Below, in pieces: positions 10,690 through 20,363 of a stretch of DNA of 64,000 nucleotides (position 1 is the first letter of the stretch; every line of letters begins with the position of its first letter). The position numbers and the translations under genes were made by a program. The stretch is from the NCBI GenBank assembly GCA_949317995.1, contig OX439038.1, positions 73,852,659-73,916,658 on the forward strand, read 5' to 3'. The notes below the pieces were generated by a model that saw only the letters and a program-made list of their open reading frames with translations, was not told where the DNA came from and did no database searches. The stretch comes from Acholoe squamosa. Lineage: Eukaryota > Annelida > Polychaeta > Phyllodocida > Polynoidae.

Positions 10690-10990
10690 GAGGGGAGATG
10701 TCTGCAAGTGCAGGGAAGAGAGGAAGGAGTGAAGGAGATGAATGAGAAGTGAGTCGGGGAAGAACCAATGAATGGGACAGGAAGAAGAGAGGAACGGATG
10801 GAGAAGGAAGGGAGGAAGTGAACATTTGGTTAGGAAGGGAGAGTGAAAAGGAGTAAGAGTATAGAGAAGGAACAAAGAAAGAAAGAAAGAAAGAAAGAAT
10901 GAATGAAAGAAAGAAAGAAAGAAAGAAAGAAAGGGAGAGAGGAAGGGTTTGAGGAGGGAAGTGGGAACGAGGGGATGAAGCTTAAATCAA
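10690..10990. repeat. Purine-rich tract with (GAAA)n
   Basis: Strongly asymmetric G/A-rich DNA, with a GAAA tetranucleotide array at about 10873-10935, interrupted by GAATGAATG. The 151-codon minus-strand ORF crossing here (10420-10875) is low-complexity and not credible. Confidence 0.85.
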
Positions 10991-11849
10991 GCATTGCAAA
11001 TATGATAGGTGGATAGCCAGTTAGTCAAGGAGTTAAGAAAAGAGAATTGGGTAACCACACTAGACAGGGGCAGTAGGGTGTGGGTTAAAATTCTAATGGC
11101 AGACCTTACAGTCAGGTCAGGAGGCTGAGACATATAGATTTTATACATGTCCTCTATACTAAGCCATGCTGCATGTGCTGGAGCACGATGTGGCATGCAT
11201 GGAGGTGATAGGCAGGGTAGCTGTCAGCCTCAGGCTCCTCCATACCTCCAGGGCCGAGCCCTATCACCAGCCACTCCCCTCCTCACCTACATTCTCCCCT
11301 CCTCACCTACATTCTCCCAGCTAGTTTACACATTGCTCACTGAGGGCGCTACTGGCAAGCTGTCCATCTGGTACTGCCAGTGGGCTGCTGTTGTTACCCT
11401 GTTCTTGAATTTACACAAAAGAGATCACAGAAGAATTGACTGGTGATGATTATCCTATTCCTCGATCTTGAATTTGGGTTTTAAAATATATATTATAAAA
11501 ACAAACAAAAAATTAAATTTATCAATAATCATAATTTTCAATTATTTCGGGAACAATATTCTTGATAACTAAGACAGAGATGATAATGAAGTACTGACAG
11601 TCGACTGGTTCACCACTTCGAATTAAGAATAAAGGATTATAAATCTAAACTTTCCTTTACTGGTATGTCATGATGAGTGAGAGTATTCATAATCCACCGT
11701 TATCTTCTTTATCAGTTTCACACAAATATTATGAAGCCAGTCTATTCATGTCTCATTCTTTCAGTGTTGAAATTCATGCCATCACGTCAAACCTTGTTGT
11801 ACCTGTCTGACTCTGTTTATCGTGCTATCCATCTGTCTGCCTCTCTGTA
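10991..11849. other. No gene seen
   Basis: Includes a short tandem duplication of CTCCTCACCTACATTCTCCC near 11278-11317 and an AT-rich segment at 11470-11560. No supported gene. Confidence 0.45.
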
Positions 11850-12130
11850 TTGGCCTCTCCCTCTCTTTTTCTTTTTCCTTGCCTCTATTCATTGTCCGAT
11901 TCTGATACCCTCTTTGAATCGTCTACTATTTCTCTTATTCTCTTTCTCTCTCTGTGTGCCATTCTCTCAGTCTCCTTCTCTGTCTCTGCATGTCAGTCTC
12001 TCATTCTCTTCATCTGTCACTCTGTGCCAGTCTCTCATTCTCTTTTTTTTTATGTATCTATGTACCAATCTTCTATTCTCTTTTGTTCTCTCATTCTCGC
12101 TCTCTGTCCCTACCTCGCCTAGTGTCTCCT
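11850..12130. repeat. TC-rich degenerate tandem repeat
   Basis: Pyrimidine-rich DNA with recurrent TCTCTCATTCTCTT and CTGTGCCAGTCTCTC words. Three frames stay open here only because the sequence lacks A-containing stops; the apparent 202-residue protein is low complexity. Confidence 0.8.
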
Positions 12131-12376
12131 TTCCATCTAAGTTATCTCAGGTGACAACACACGTTCTCTCATGTTGTAAGTTACACACAACAATAGGTGA
12201 GCTATCAATCAGATCTCGCTGTACAAGATGTAGACGCTTTAGAAAAGGAATAACCCAAATACTCTCATTTTCTGTACGATACTGACACTATGACGCCCAC
12301 GCTCCCTCGTACCTTCAATGTTGTTTTCTTCAACTGCGTTTATTTAACCACTTGTCTTGTGCTTCCGCCCACCTGG

Positions 12377-12730
12377 AGCCTGTTGCTCCTATGGTAAAAA
12401 GAGCTGTCAGTAGGTACCCTCTTTTCAAAAGAAGTCACGCTCTGCTTCAGCATTCAACTTGCACTCATCACATTAGTCTGAAAAGTCACCTGCCTTGTTT
12501 AAAACAGAGAGAGAGCTGCACTATCAGGTACCTACTCATGTCACACACTCTATAGTATATTATACTGACTGACTTCTCCCAACTAGGTACCTACTCAAAT
12601 CCCCCTTTTTTAGCACCATACTTGAATGACCACTTGTGAGCAACAAAAGGGACAAGTTATAGCTACAGAAAGGACTGGAAACGAGGGCATTTTTAGCCAG
12701 GTCTTCCTTTTACTATAGGAGCAACACCCT
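12377..12730 (-). mobile_element. MITE family 2, copy 2 (inverted)
   Basis: A 354-bp copy of the element at 4414-4782, in opposite orientation. The whole interior aligns when reverse-complemented, including AGGTACCTACTCAAATCCCC and AGCTGCACTATCAGGTACC blocks. Terminal repeats are preserved (AGCCTGTTGCTCCTA at the left, TAGGAGCAACACCCT at the right) with a few substitutions. Visible identity is high, which suggests the two copies are not very old. Confidence 0.8.
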
Positions 12731-12814
12731 CCTGAATTCCTATGACCTAGCTAGAGGGGAAGGGGATTCTATTATGTTATCAAATATTATGTTCTTTTTC
12801 TTGTAATTGGTTAG

Positions 12815-13922
12815 CTACATGAGTGGATGTAGCTGTGAGTGGGTATCAGCAGTAGGGTGGAGGTAGCTTTAAGTGGGTAGCAGCAGGAGGAGTGGAGTTA
12901 GCTGTGTGTGGGTAGCAGCAGGAAGGGTGGAGGTAGCTGTGAGTGGGTAGCAGCAGGAGGGGTGGAGGTAGCTTTGAGTGGGTAGCAGCAGGAGGGGTTG
13001 AGGTGGCTGTGAGGGGGTAGCATCAGGAAGGAGTGGAGGTCGCTGTGAGTGGGTAGCAGCAGAAGGGGCGGAGGTAAATGTGGATGGGTAGCAGCAGGAG
13101 GAGTGGATGTAGCTATAAGTGGGCAGCAGCAGAAAGGAGTAGAGGTAGCTGTGAGTGGGTAGCAGAAGTGGTGGGGGTAGCTGCGGGTAACAGAAGGAGG
13201 GGCTGAGGTAGTGGGTAGAAGCATAAGGGGTGGAGGAAGTGGTGAGTGGGTAGCAGCAGGAGGAGTGGAGTTAGCTGTGTGTGGGTAGCAGCAGGAAGGG
13301 TGGAGGTAGCTGTGAGTGGGTAGCAGCAGAAGTGGTGGGGGTAGCTGCGGGTAACAGCAGGAGGGGTGGAGGAAGTGGTGAGTGGGTAGCAGGAGGAGGA
13401 GTGGAGTTAGCTGTGTGCGGATAGCAGCAGAAAGGGTGGAGGTAGCTGTGAGTGGGTAGCAGCAGAAGTGGTGGGGGTAGCTGCGGGTAACAGCAGGAGG
13501 GGTGGAGGAAGTGGTGAGTGGGTAGCAGGAGGAGGAGTGGAGTTAGCTGTGTGCGGGTAGCAGCAGAAAGGGTGGAGGTAGCTGTGAGTGGGTAGCAGTA
13601 GGAGGGGTGGAGGTAGCTGTGAGTGGGTAGCAGCAGAAAGGGTGGAGGTAGCTGTGAGTGGGTAGCAGTAGGAGGGGTGGGGTTAGCTGTTAGTCGGTAG
13701 CAGCAGGAAGGGTGGAAGTGGCTGTGGGTGGGTAGTAGCAGGAGGGATGGAGGTAGTTGTGAGTGGGTAGCAGCAGGAGGGGTGGAGGTAGTTGTGAGTG
13801 GGTTGCAGCAGGAGGGGTGGAGGTGGCTGTGTGGGTAGTAGCAGGAAGGGAGGAGGTGGCTGTGAGTGGGTAAAGCTGCGGGTTGATAGCAGTACAAGTG
13901 GGTTAGGTGTGGGGAGCAACAG
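12815..13922. repeat. 35-bp minisatellite
   Basis: About 30 copies of a 35-bp unit: GTGAGTGGGTAGCAGCAGGA followed by GGGGTGGAGGTAGCT. Spacing of the GCTGTGAGTG word is 35 in the regular part (for example 13581 to 13616). Because 35 is not a multiple of three and the minus strand lacks stops in the unit, long minus-strand ORFs run through it (12898-13224, 13271-13897); they cycle through three phases and are not genes. Variants with GTGGTGGGGGTAGCTGCGGG form a higher-order pattern around 13140-13510. Confidence 0.9.
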
Positions 13923-14240
13923 GTTAAACTTTTCCATTTTTTTATTTTTTCAAGGTTTGAAAAAAATGTTTATTGAATCCTTCACAATGGGGAACAAAGT
14001 GGTGACAAGATACAATATATCAGCGACTATATGCGCTTATTTAGCTTTTTTCTATTGATACCACATATTTATACAGTACAAGGAAAAAAGGTGACTATGA
14101 CGATGGAATAAATAAGGCGAAGATGAAAGACAAGACAATTTGGACACCACAGACTACACATGGCTGACAAAACAGGGACAATAGTTTTGACTGATTTAAG
14201 TATCATCTTATTTTTGTATTTATATCGGGAATATTGTCTT
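13923..14240 (-). mobile_element. Probable insertion in the minisatellite
   Basis: About 318 bp of AT-rich DNA splits the 35-bp array, which resumes at about 14262. It lies between two AGCAACAG copies (13915-13922 and 14241-14248), a possible 8-bp target duplication. Read on the minus strand, the left part gives AATAAA followed by an A-rich end, like the 3' end of a retroelement. The class is uncertain. Confidence 0.35.
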
Positions 14241-14261
14241 AGCAACAGATGGGTTCACTTT

Positions 14262-14310
14262 TGGGTAGCAGCAGCAGGTACAGGTAGCTGTGAGTGGGTA
14301 GCAGTGGTAT
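14262..14310. repeat. 35-bp minisatellite, remnant units
   Basis: GGGTAGCAGCAGCAGG and GTAGCTGTGAGTGGGTAGCA are the same unit as the main array, stranded beyond the insertion. Confidence 0.75.
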
Positions 14311-15360
14311 GAAAGAGGCCTGCGTGTTGGATAGTAGAATAAAGGCTGTCAGCCTCTGGAGCTGTCTGATACTTGTGTCCAGTAGTCCAGATCAGGCGAG
14401 TCCTGCTGTCCTAATCCCACCCACCTAAAGTGGATGGCTGCGGCACTGCCTCCTCCTACTGCCACCATCAATGAAATTATCAGGTTTGTGGCACTGCCTT
14501 CAGCCTCCAGCACCTCCACTGACTCGGCATTCCTTTGTAGGGTGTCAGGGGTGGGATGGGGACTGGGGTGTTTTGTGAGGGGAGTGTTAGAAACTCCACA
14601 TCTCCCTACCCAGCATCACCCACCAGCACCTCATCCACCTACCTTGATAGTACCACTCATTTGAGCTAGAGGGCCTTGTCACCGGAGAATTCCCCGACCA
14701 CCACCATCCTATGCCACCCACTCTCCCAACTCCCAACGAAAAGGGGATTAGGCAGCGGCCGAGGTGTGCCCTCTCCGCCAAAAAAGTATTTTAACCCGAC
14801 AAATTGAACAGAATATGACGTTCTGTGATTCCCTCCACTTAGCAGTCACCTAGAACTGGAATTTATTTATCTGGATTGGCGCTGCTCAATGGTCGGGGTG
14901 CAATCAGGAGGGGCGCGGGTCTTATTAGGGGCTGAATGGCCGTGTTTGGGCGCACCGACGTGTGTAGGGGACTGTCGGGCAGAGCGCCCTGACACGACTG
15001 TCATTGGGACGCCCAAAACTCCCTTATTATTAATTGATAGGCAAAAATCGGATAAAATTCGCCCTGATTATATTCCGGTCATTTCAGTCGGCGCCCAGCG
15101 TCATCCGATTATGATGAAGCATGACCAAAAGTCTTAAATAGATTCCGACAACCCCACAGTCCCGGCTGGCACTACTGACACTGCAAAGCCGACCTCCAAT
15201 AAAAAAATAAAAGAAAAATGTATATGAATGAGTAAATACGAATAAAAATGGGGATGGGTAGATTTGTGATGAAGACTGAGAATACCAGGACATGGAAGTA
15301 TATGGGTAGGAGATTGGAATATTATCGAAACAAAAGTGGGGTGACAACACGGTGCTATAA
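14311..15360. other. No gene seen; GC-rich patch
   Basis: The part from about 14880 to 15150 is GC-rich and non-repetitive with TTATTAATTGATAG and GGCGCCC words, and could be regulatory. The rest is ordinary. No credible ORF. Confidence 0.35.
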
Positions 15361-15829
15361 GGTGTCACCACCCTAAATCGGACCACTTCCGGGTTTACTG
15401 GCCAAATAGTCCCTTCTGAACTTAGTTATTTTGAGGAATTTGGCCCCAAGGGAAGGGAAAGAGGGGCCAAACCAATTGTTATTTGGTATAAGAATGATGA
15501 GGAGGAGTGTTTCAATAGGCCCAGAATATTTTTTGTTCAAAACATAAATTCAGTGGAAGTTTATGGGGTGAAGGGGTCCTGATGTGTATTCATGCGCTAA
15601 TCAGGCCTCACCATGCAAAAATCACTACCTGGTTACCATGGCAATTTGCGCAAAATCTAGCCTGACTTTGTTTATGTGGACCTATCTTATTTTTTTCTCT
15701 ATTTCATAAGCTAAAATATGGTGTAGGTTGCTAAGCACTGTGAGAATTTTAAGTATATTTAATATCAGGTCAACGGTGGAAGACCTGTGATTTTTCGGAT
15801 GGTCACAAGGCATTTGGGGTGGTGACACC
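15361..15829. mobile_element. 469-bp TIR element (MITE)
   Basis: Terminal inverted repeats of 18 bp with one mismatch: GGTGTCACCACCCTAAAT at the left and ATTTGGGGTGGTGACACC at the right. Both sides carry ATAA (15357-15360 and 15830-15833), a likely target duplication. No transposase ORF. The interior holds a near-perfect RFX X-box, GTTACCATGGCAA, at 15632-15644. I cannot assign a superfamily from the ends. Confidence 0.7.
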
Positions 15830-15833
15830 ATAA

Positions 15834-16839
15834 TGTAATGCCTGTCATTTCTGGCCTGACGTTTATCGTCGCGGAAATTTCAGGGAGGGAGGAGAGTCTG
15901 GAAAGCCTTGGTGGATGGGAGGGGATGAGCGAGTGGCCTCAGCCCAATTCTGACCCGGCTGATAATTTCGGAATACTCTGTATGTATTCGTATTCATAAC
16001 CCAATCAGCCGTGGAGGCTGCCTGCGCCACCTCCCCCTCACTGTCATAAATGCGTTACCGCAGCGCCGGGCTTAATACTAAATGTGTTTTTAATATGCTC
16101 AATCCGAGCCCATGGGTGGGGCAGTGCCTTTATCGGCATGCAGGCTTTGCAGAAGGACCAATGTAGCCCACTGGACATTGCCCTCTCCACACCACCCCTC
16201 CTCCACCCACCCTACCCAAAATGACGACTGCTCTTCAGCTACACAAAAGCTTCTTAGCCCTCCCCCTAACCCCACCTCCCCTCCTCCTGCCACCCATCTC
16301 TGTGGCCACTCACAAATGATGTTCATTTGCAATTTTCACCCCAGGATTGATTGGAGTTTTTCTTTACCCTTCCAACCTCTGCGCCGGCGGCCACGACCAA
16401 CCTGCATGCTTCTATAACCAAATAGAGGCCCGGCCGACCGGACAGCCAGGCCTGATTTGTAATTTGCTCTGGCGACCATGAGTTGCTCAGAGTTGCTTTG
16501 GCTTTTTTCTCCCTTCATAGCCCCCCTCTCCCCATTTTACAACCACCCTGCTCTAAGGCAGCCTACAGGTCTGGGACCTACAGTAGATGCCCAGAGGTCA
16601 ACCAGGGTAGGGGAGTGACCAGGGGGTGGGAGGCACCGGCCACGTTAGGCGCCATTCTTACATATTTTGCTGACCACTTTGGGCTGCATTCTTAATTGGA
16701 TGATCAACGCCTGTGCACAGGGCCAACACCTCCATGACCCGGTCAGTAACATGATTTAGAACCCTTATAGATACAGGCCTACTTGGCTTAACTCTCTTGT
16801 GGTCAAGTGTTGCATCTGGTTTCATATTCTTTAATTTTG
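15834..16839. other. No gene seen
   Basis: Mixed composition, including pyrimidine-rich stretches at 16180-16300 that keep short ORFs open on both strands. No domain or repeat recognised. Confidence 0.45.
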
Positions 16840-17035
16840 TTGTCATGATGCACCAAAGCAGCACTGGTACGGGAATGGCTAACATGGTATTGGGGCATCA
16901 TACAGAGCATTTGGGAGTCAATCCCACAGGCCCAGTTCAATGCAACCCTGACGCGTAACTAACCAGTGAAGCATTCATGCATCATGACAAGCAAGACTCA
17001 TGATGTATTAATGCAACTCTTAATGAGCTAAGAGA
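16840..17035. mobile_element. piggyBac-like MITE, degraded
   Basis: Contains TCATGATGCACCAAAGCAGC near 16844 and, further on, GCATTCATGCATCATGAC near 16972, in the order expected for the family. It ends with an AACTCTTAATGAGC word that resembles a decayed right terminus. Confidence 0.5.
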
Positions 17036-17374
17036 TACAGGTGAAAAGAAATAACCTTCTAACCCTTCCACCTCTACCCCAACCCATCATCGGGTTGAGC
17101 ATTAGAGCCAGCATGATGACCAAAGGGGAATGTGTTGTTCGGCATGCAATAAATAACTGCAATGGCTGTGACATAGATCCGTTTGTAAGCCGTGCATCCC
17201 GGAGCTCGCCTTTGACTGCTCCTGGTGCTGTTTAGACATACACTTTTCCCTGGTTGTGAGAGATAAAGTAATAACTTGTACGGTTGTACTGCTCTCTCTA
17301 CACAGCGATATTAAGAAACATAATGCCACCTGGTACATCGTGGTGATGCCATTGGTGTTTATCAACAATGTAAG
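17036..17374. other. No gene seen
   Basis: Unique DNA between two degraded MITE copies. No supported feature. Confidence 0.4.
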
Positions 17375-17642
17375 ATTGGTATGATGCCTGAATGTAGCCT
17401 TGTCAGGTTACTACCCTGGACTGCATTGATGCACCATGGATTAGAGCGAGTATGATTGGTTCTTAAAGCCATATTGACCTAAGGTTATATCCATGGGTAA
17501 AAGATTCATTAGACAAATTCACAAAGAAATGCGTCACTGCCCAGGTATAGATGGGACAGAAAAGAGATTAAGATCACTTTGAAATCGGCCACGGAAGTCC
17601 ATGAAGACCAATGAAGCAACTACATTTTGCGGTCCTTAAATA
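17375..17642. mobile_element. piggyBac-like MITE, degraded
   Basis: GTATGATGCCTGAATGTAGC and CTGCATTGATGCACCATGG form the hairpin core (about 17379-17442). TTTTGCGGTCCTTAAATAG near 17625-17642 is a plausible right terminus. The left terminus is not recognisable. Confidence 0.45.
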
Positions 17643-18240
17643 GTAAACAGGGGGGCACTGGGGTAAGGTGGGTGTAGAAGGGAGGGAGGGGGTATTGGTG
17701 TTGCGTAGCTGACAGGGCTAAGGTGCATGGGTTATAGGAACTCAGGGGGCTTTTTGGACTGATCCGTCGTGATTACATTCCCCGGCTATAATGTGATTAC
17801 CAAGGAGCCCCCTCCACCCCCAGCTCTCTCCCCTCAATGTCCGAGCGTGCATGGAGACGCTGTACTCCACTTGAAAAACTCCAAAAAGGAGCTGCTCACA
17901 ATTGATTCAGAATTCTCTCACCAGGGGGCATGAGTGTTTCCGCTGGAAGCCATAGACCGCGATACTGAGCTGTCCATGGTGCTTTTCCCTTTGCTTTTCT
18001 CTGCCATCCTGTCTCCTCTTTCTAATTCTACATTTCTGCTCCCTCCCCCAACTCCACTCACCCTGTCCCTAAGTACTTAGGGACCCTCAGGAGGAGAAAG
18101 ACTCCTTCCCCTTTCCTGAGCTGCTCACCAATAGCCCCGGCCACTGCGGCTTCAGGGCCTCTACAATATACTTGTTGGCGAATATCTTTAATAACATGAG
18201 GCTGATGACATGTGCGGCAAGACCGCTAGAGTTGAAGACG
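17643..18240. other. GC-richer DNA with RE1-like site
   Basis: Non-repetitive. It includes the RE1-like element at 17969-17983 and two exact GAGCTGCTC words near 17887 and 18118. No ORF looks real. It may belong to the same regulatory block as the next island. Confidence 0.35.
17969..17983 (-). promoter_or_regulatory. RE1/NRSE-like site
   Basis: GCTGTCCATGGTGCT is the exact reverse complement of AGCACCATGGACAGC, the 15-base core of the canonical REST/NRSF element. REST represses neuronal genes outside neurons. The match is strong, but whether this organism has a REST orthologue cannot be seen here. Confidence 0.5.
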
Positions 18241-18790
18241 TGGGCATCATTGGGGGTAGTGAAGAGGGGGGTTTAAGAGAGAGGAGAGGGGAAAGGGGGG
18301 GGGGCGTCGCAACGAATCCTCAGGCGTAATGGTCAATTTGGGAAGTGGGAGAGTTGCACACGAACAGGTTCTGATGGATCGCCAACGCTGGCAAGGTGCG
18401 GCAGAGCTGGTGGCAAGATATTTGCCCAAACGAACCAATTAAAGTGTTGGGCGGCGCGGAGTTACAGAGTCATTAGGTGGGGGATGGAGGCGGCGTCTAT
18501 TACACTCCTACAGCCTCCAGTTCCAGTGTCGTCTGCTCAACACACAGTCGGCACAAATGGCGGGAAGCATCTCATGGACGCCGTTCGCTGGTACCCGCCG
18601 GCCATATTCACTAACACAGGCGCCGACCACGAACCAGCGACAACAACAGAAGGCAAAAGTCGTCTGCTTTCTGCCAGCGTTCTGTAATGATCCAAAAGAG
18701 GCATGTGCATCACCAAAAAGAAGCGCCCGTATCTTCCTACCCTACTCAAATGAACCGGTTTTAACCAGTTGAGCAGGCCCTGCTTGCTTG
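18241..18790. promoter_or_regulatory. GC-rich candidate regulatory island
   Basis: CG-containing, non-repetitive DNA with a G run at 18295-18303, an E2F-like GGCGGGAA at 18559-18566, and CAATTTG/CCAATTA words. Overlapping ORFs near 18484-18772 on both strands lack domains. Could be regulatory or a CpG-rich exon. Confidence 0.3.
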
Positions 18791-19359
18791 TTACGACAGA
18801 TGTACACCGCGGAACGGGGCACTAATGATGCTGATATTTTATGGTGAGAGAGGGTAGGGGTGGGAAGTCATGGAGGTGGGTGGGTGCTTGAGCATACATG
18901 TGCTCTAAGGGCTTTGTAGCAGTGGTGCAGGAAACATGAGGGTTATCTCTTAATTTAGTAATAATGATATAAAATGGAACACAAAACAAAGCGCATGTAT
19001 ACCTGTTTTCCTTACTCAGTCAGTAACTTAGTAACTTTCTTATCTACACACACTAATTTAGTAGATATATGCGCTACATTCACATAGCACACACCATGCA
19101 CCACATTCCACAGATTAGCACAAAGGGCTGAAACACCATTAGAAATCTACTTAATACAAATCTAAAGACCCTATAAGCCTCTTCTCATGTCCTCAAACAG
19201 TCATCAGTGCTTGGAGCAGTGGGTGAGTTTGTCACATGAGCTATTAGCACCTAAGAATAAACCCAGGCTTTTTACCTATCAGACTGACAACGCCAGGCAA
19301 ACAACACGAATCCTATCCAATTTCCGAGTAGGTTTTTGCTTTGTTTAATCGCCAGCTTT
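18791..19359. other. No gene seen
   Basis: AT-rich unique DNA with no ORF, repeat or motif cluster that I can support. Confidence 0.5.
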
Positions 19360-19620
19360 TTACTTGGCCTATTAGCCAAGCCCCACTTAAGGGCTTACCA
19401 TTTGTGTCTCCGATTCTCACGCGCAGCACCGCAGTTGGCCTCCCATCGCCCAATGAACAAATTGGATTTGCGAAAAAAGATAGCGGAGGGTAATTTAATT
19501 TCTCAATACCCTGCGGACTGGATGGTGGGGGATCCACAGTTGTGTGGGCACGCCGATTGTAGTTTGTCCTATTGATGTGCCTTGTGGCCATTGTTTTGTA
19601 ATTGATACATTTTATCAAGC
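19360..19620. promoter_or_regulatory. Candidate regulatory island
   Basis: Contains CCCACTTAAG (NK-2-type homeobox site) near 19382, a TTGGC...GCCAA inverted pair just before it, CCATTGTTTTG (Sox-like) and GTAATTGAT (homeobox) near 19588-19605. Dense words of this kind are typical of developmental enhancers, but this is inference. Confidence 0.3.
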
Positions 19621-20320
19621 ATGTAAAAAGTCGAGAATCAATATTTTTCACATCTATAACTCAGCTAAATGGCAGGCACCTCCTCCCGAGTGCTGATATG
19701 CTTCCAATGTTTCTTCCTCACTGTGTTTGTCAATAGATCAGTGGATGAGGCTTTTCCATAGGTTTAAATACTTATCTTACCATCCTCTTCCTCCCCCGAT
19801 GAAGGCATTGTCTGGTGCTTGGGGCTAGGTTTAAAAACTTAATTGTGCATTGTGATTCATAATATGCCTGGAGAAATGTTATTCTTCTTCTAATTGCATG
19901 ACATCCGTCGTGTATTATGGCTGAAATCTATACCTTTAGGCGACATTAGCTGCTCCATTAAAGGAGCGTTAAAGGGAATTGGCTGAGACTAGTATGACTT
20001 CATAGGATAGATTTCAACTTTCAACAATTGTGCAAAATGAATAGTTGAAATTCATAATTCTAGTATTTCATATTTTCACACATGCCCTAGAATGATGATA
20101 TGATTATGTGATAAGTCAGCCTATTTGATAATTATATTATTAATGGAATATAGGTTCTAAATATTGAAGTTTGTCAGTGTAGGGAAATCAACAAATGAAA
20201 CACAACATCCAGCTGATTATCGACTATAACTATACTTAGAAAGACCAATAATGCAAAGTTAAATTGCTTGAGAAATTATTTTAAAAACGTTGGGCACTGT
20301 ACGTAATACACGTATGTAGT
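19621..20320. other. No gene seen
   Basis: AT-rich flank of the LINE insertion. No supported gene or repeat. Confidence 0.5.
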
Positions 20321-20363
20321 ACATTCATACACTACTCACCTTTCACAAAACCCTCATTTATAC
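20321..20363 (+). repeat. Left edge of 33-bp minisatellite / LINE target duplication
   Basis: This short stretch is one unit of the array that resumes at 25063. It shares TTCACAAAACCCTCATT with 25077-25094, a variant not typical of other units (which read CCACAAACCCCTCATT). The shared variant supports a target-site duplication of up to about 30 bp around the LINE, with three mismatches. Confidence 0.6.

Noticed and set aside
11677-12285. 202-codon Ser/Leu-rich + ORF that looks membrane-like
   Set aside because: Driven by TC-rich simple sequence; hydrophobic Leu/Phe/Ser codons come from CTT, TTC and TCT words.
13271-13897. 208-codon minus-strand ORF, and others in the same array
   Set aside because: Product of the 35-bp minisatellite: all three minus frames are stop-free in the unit, and the protein repeat cycles with a 35-residue period.
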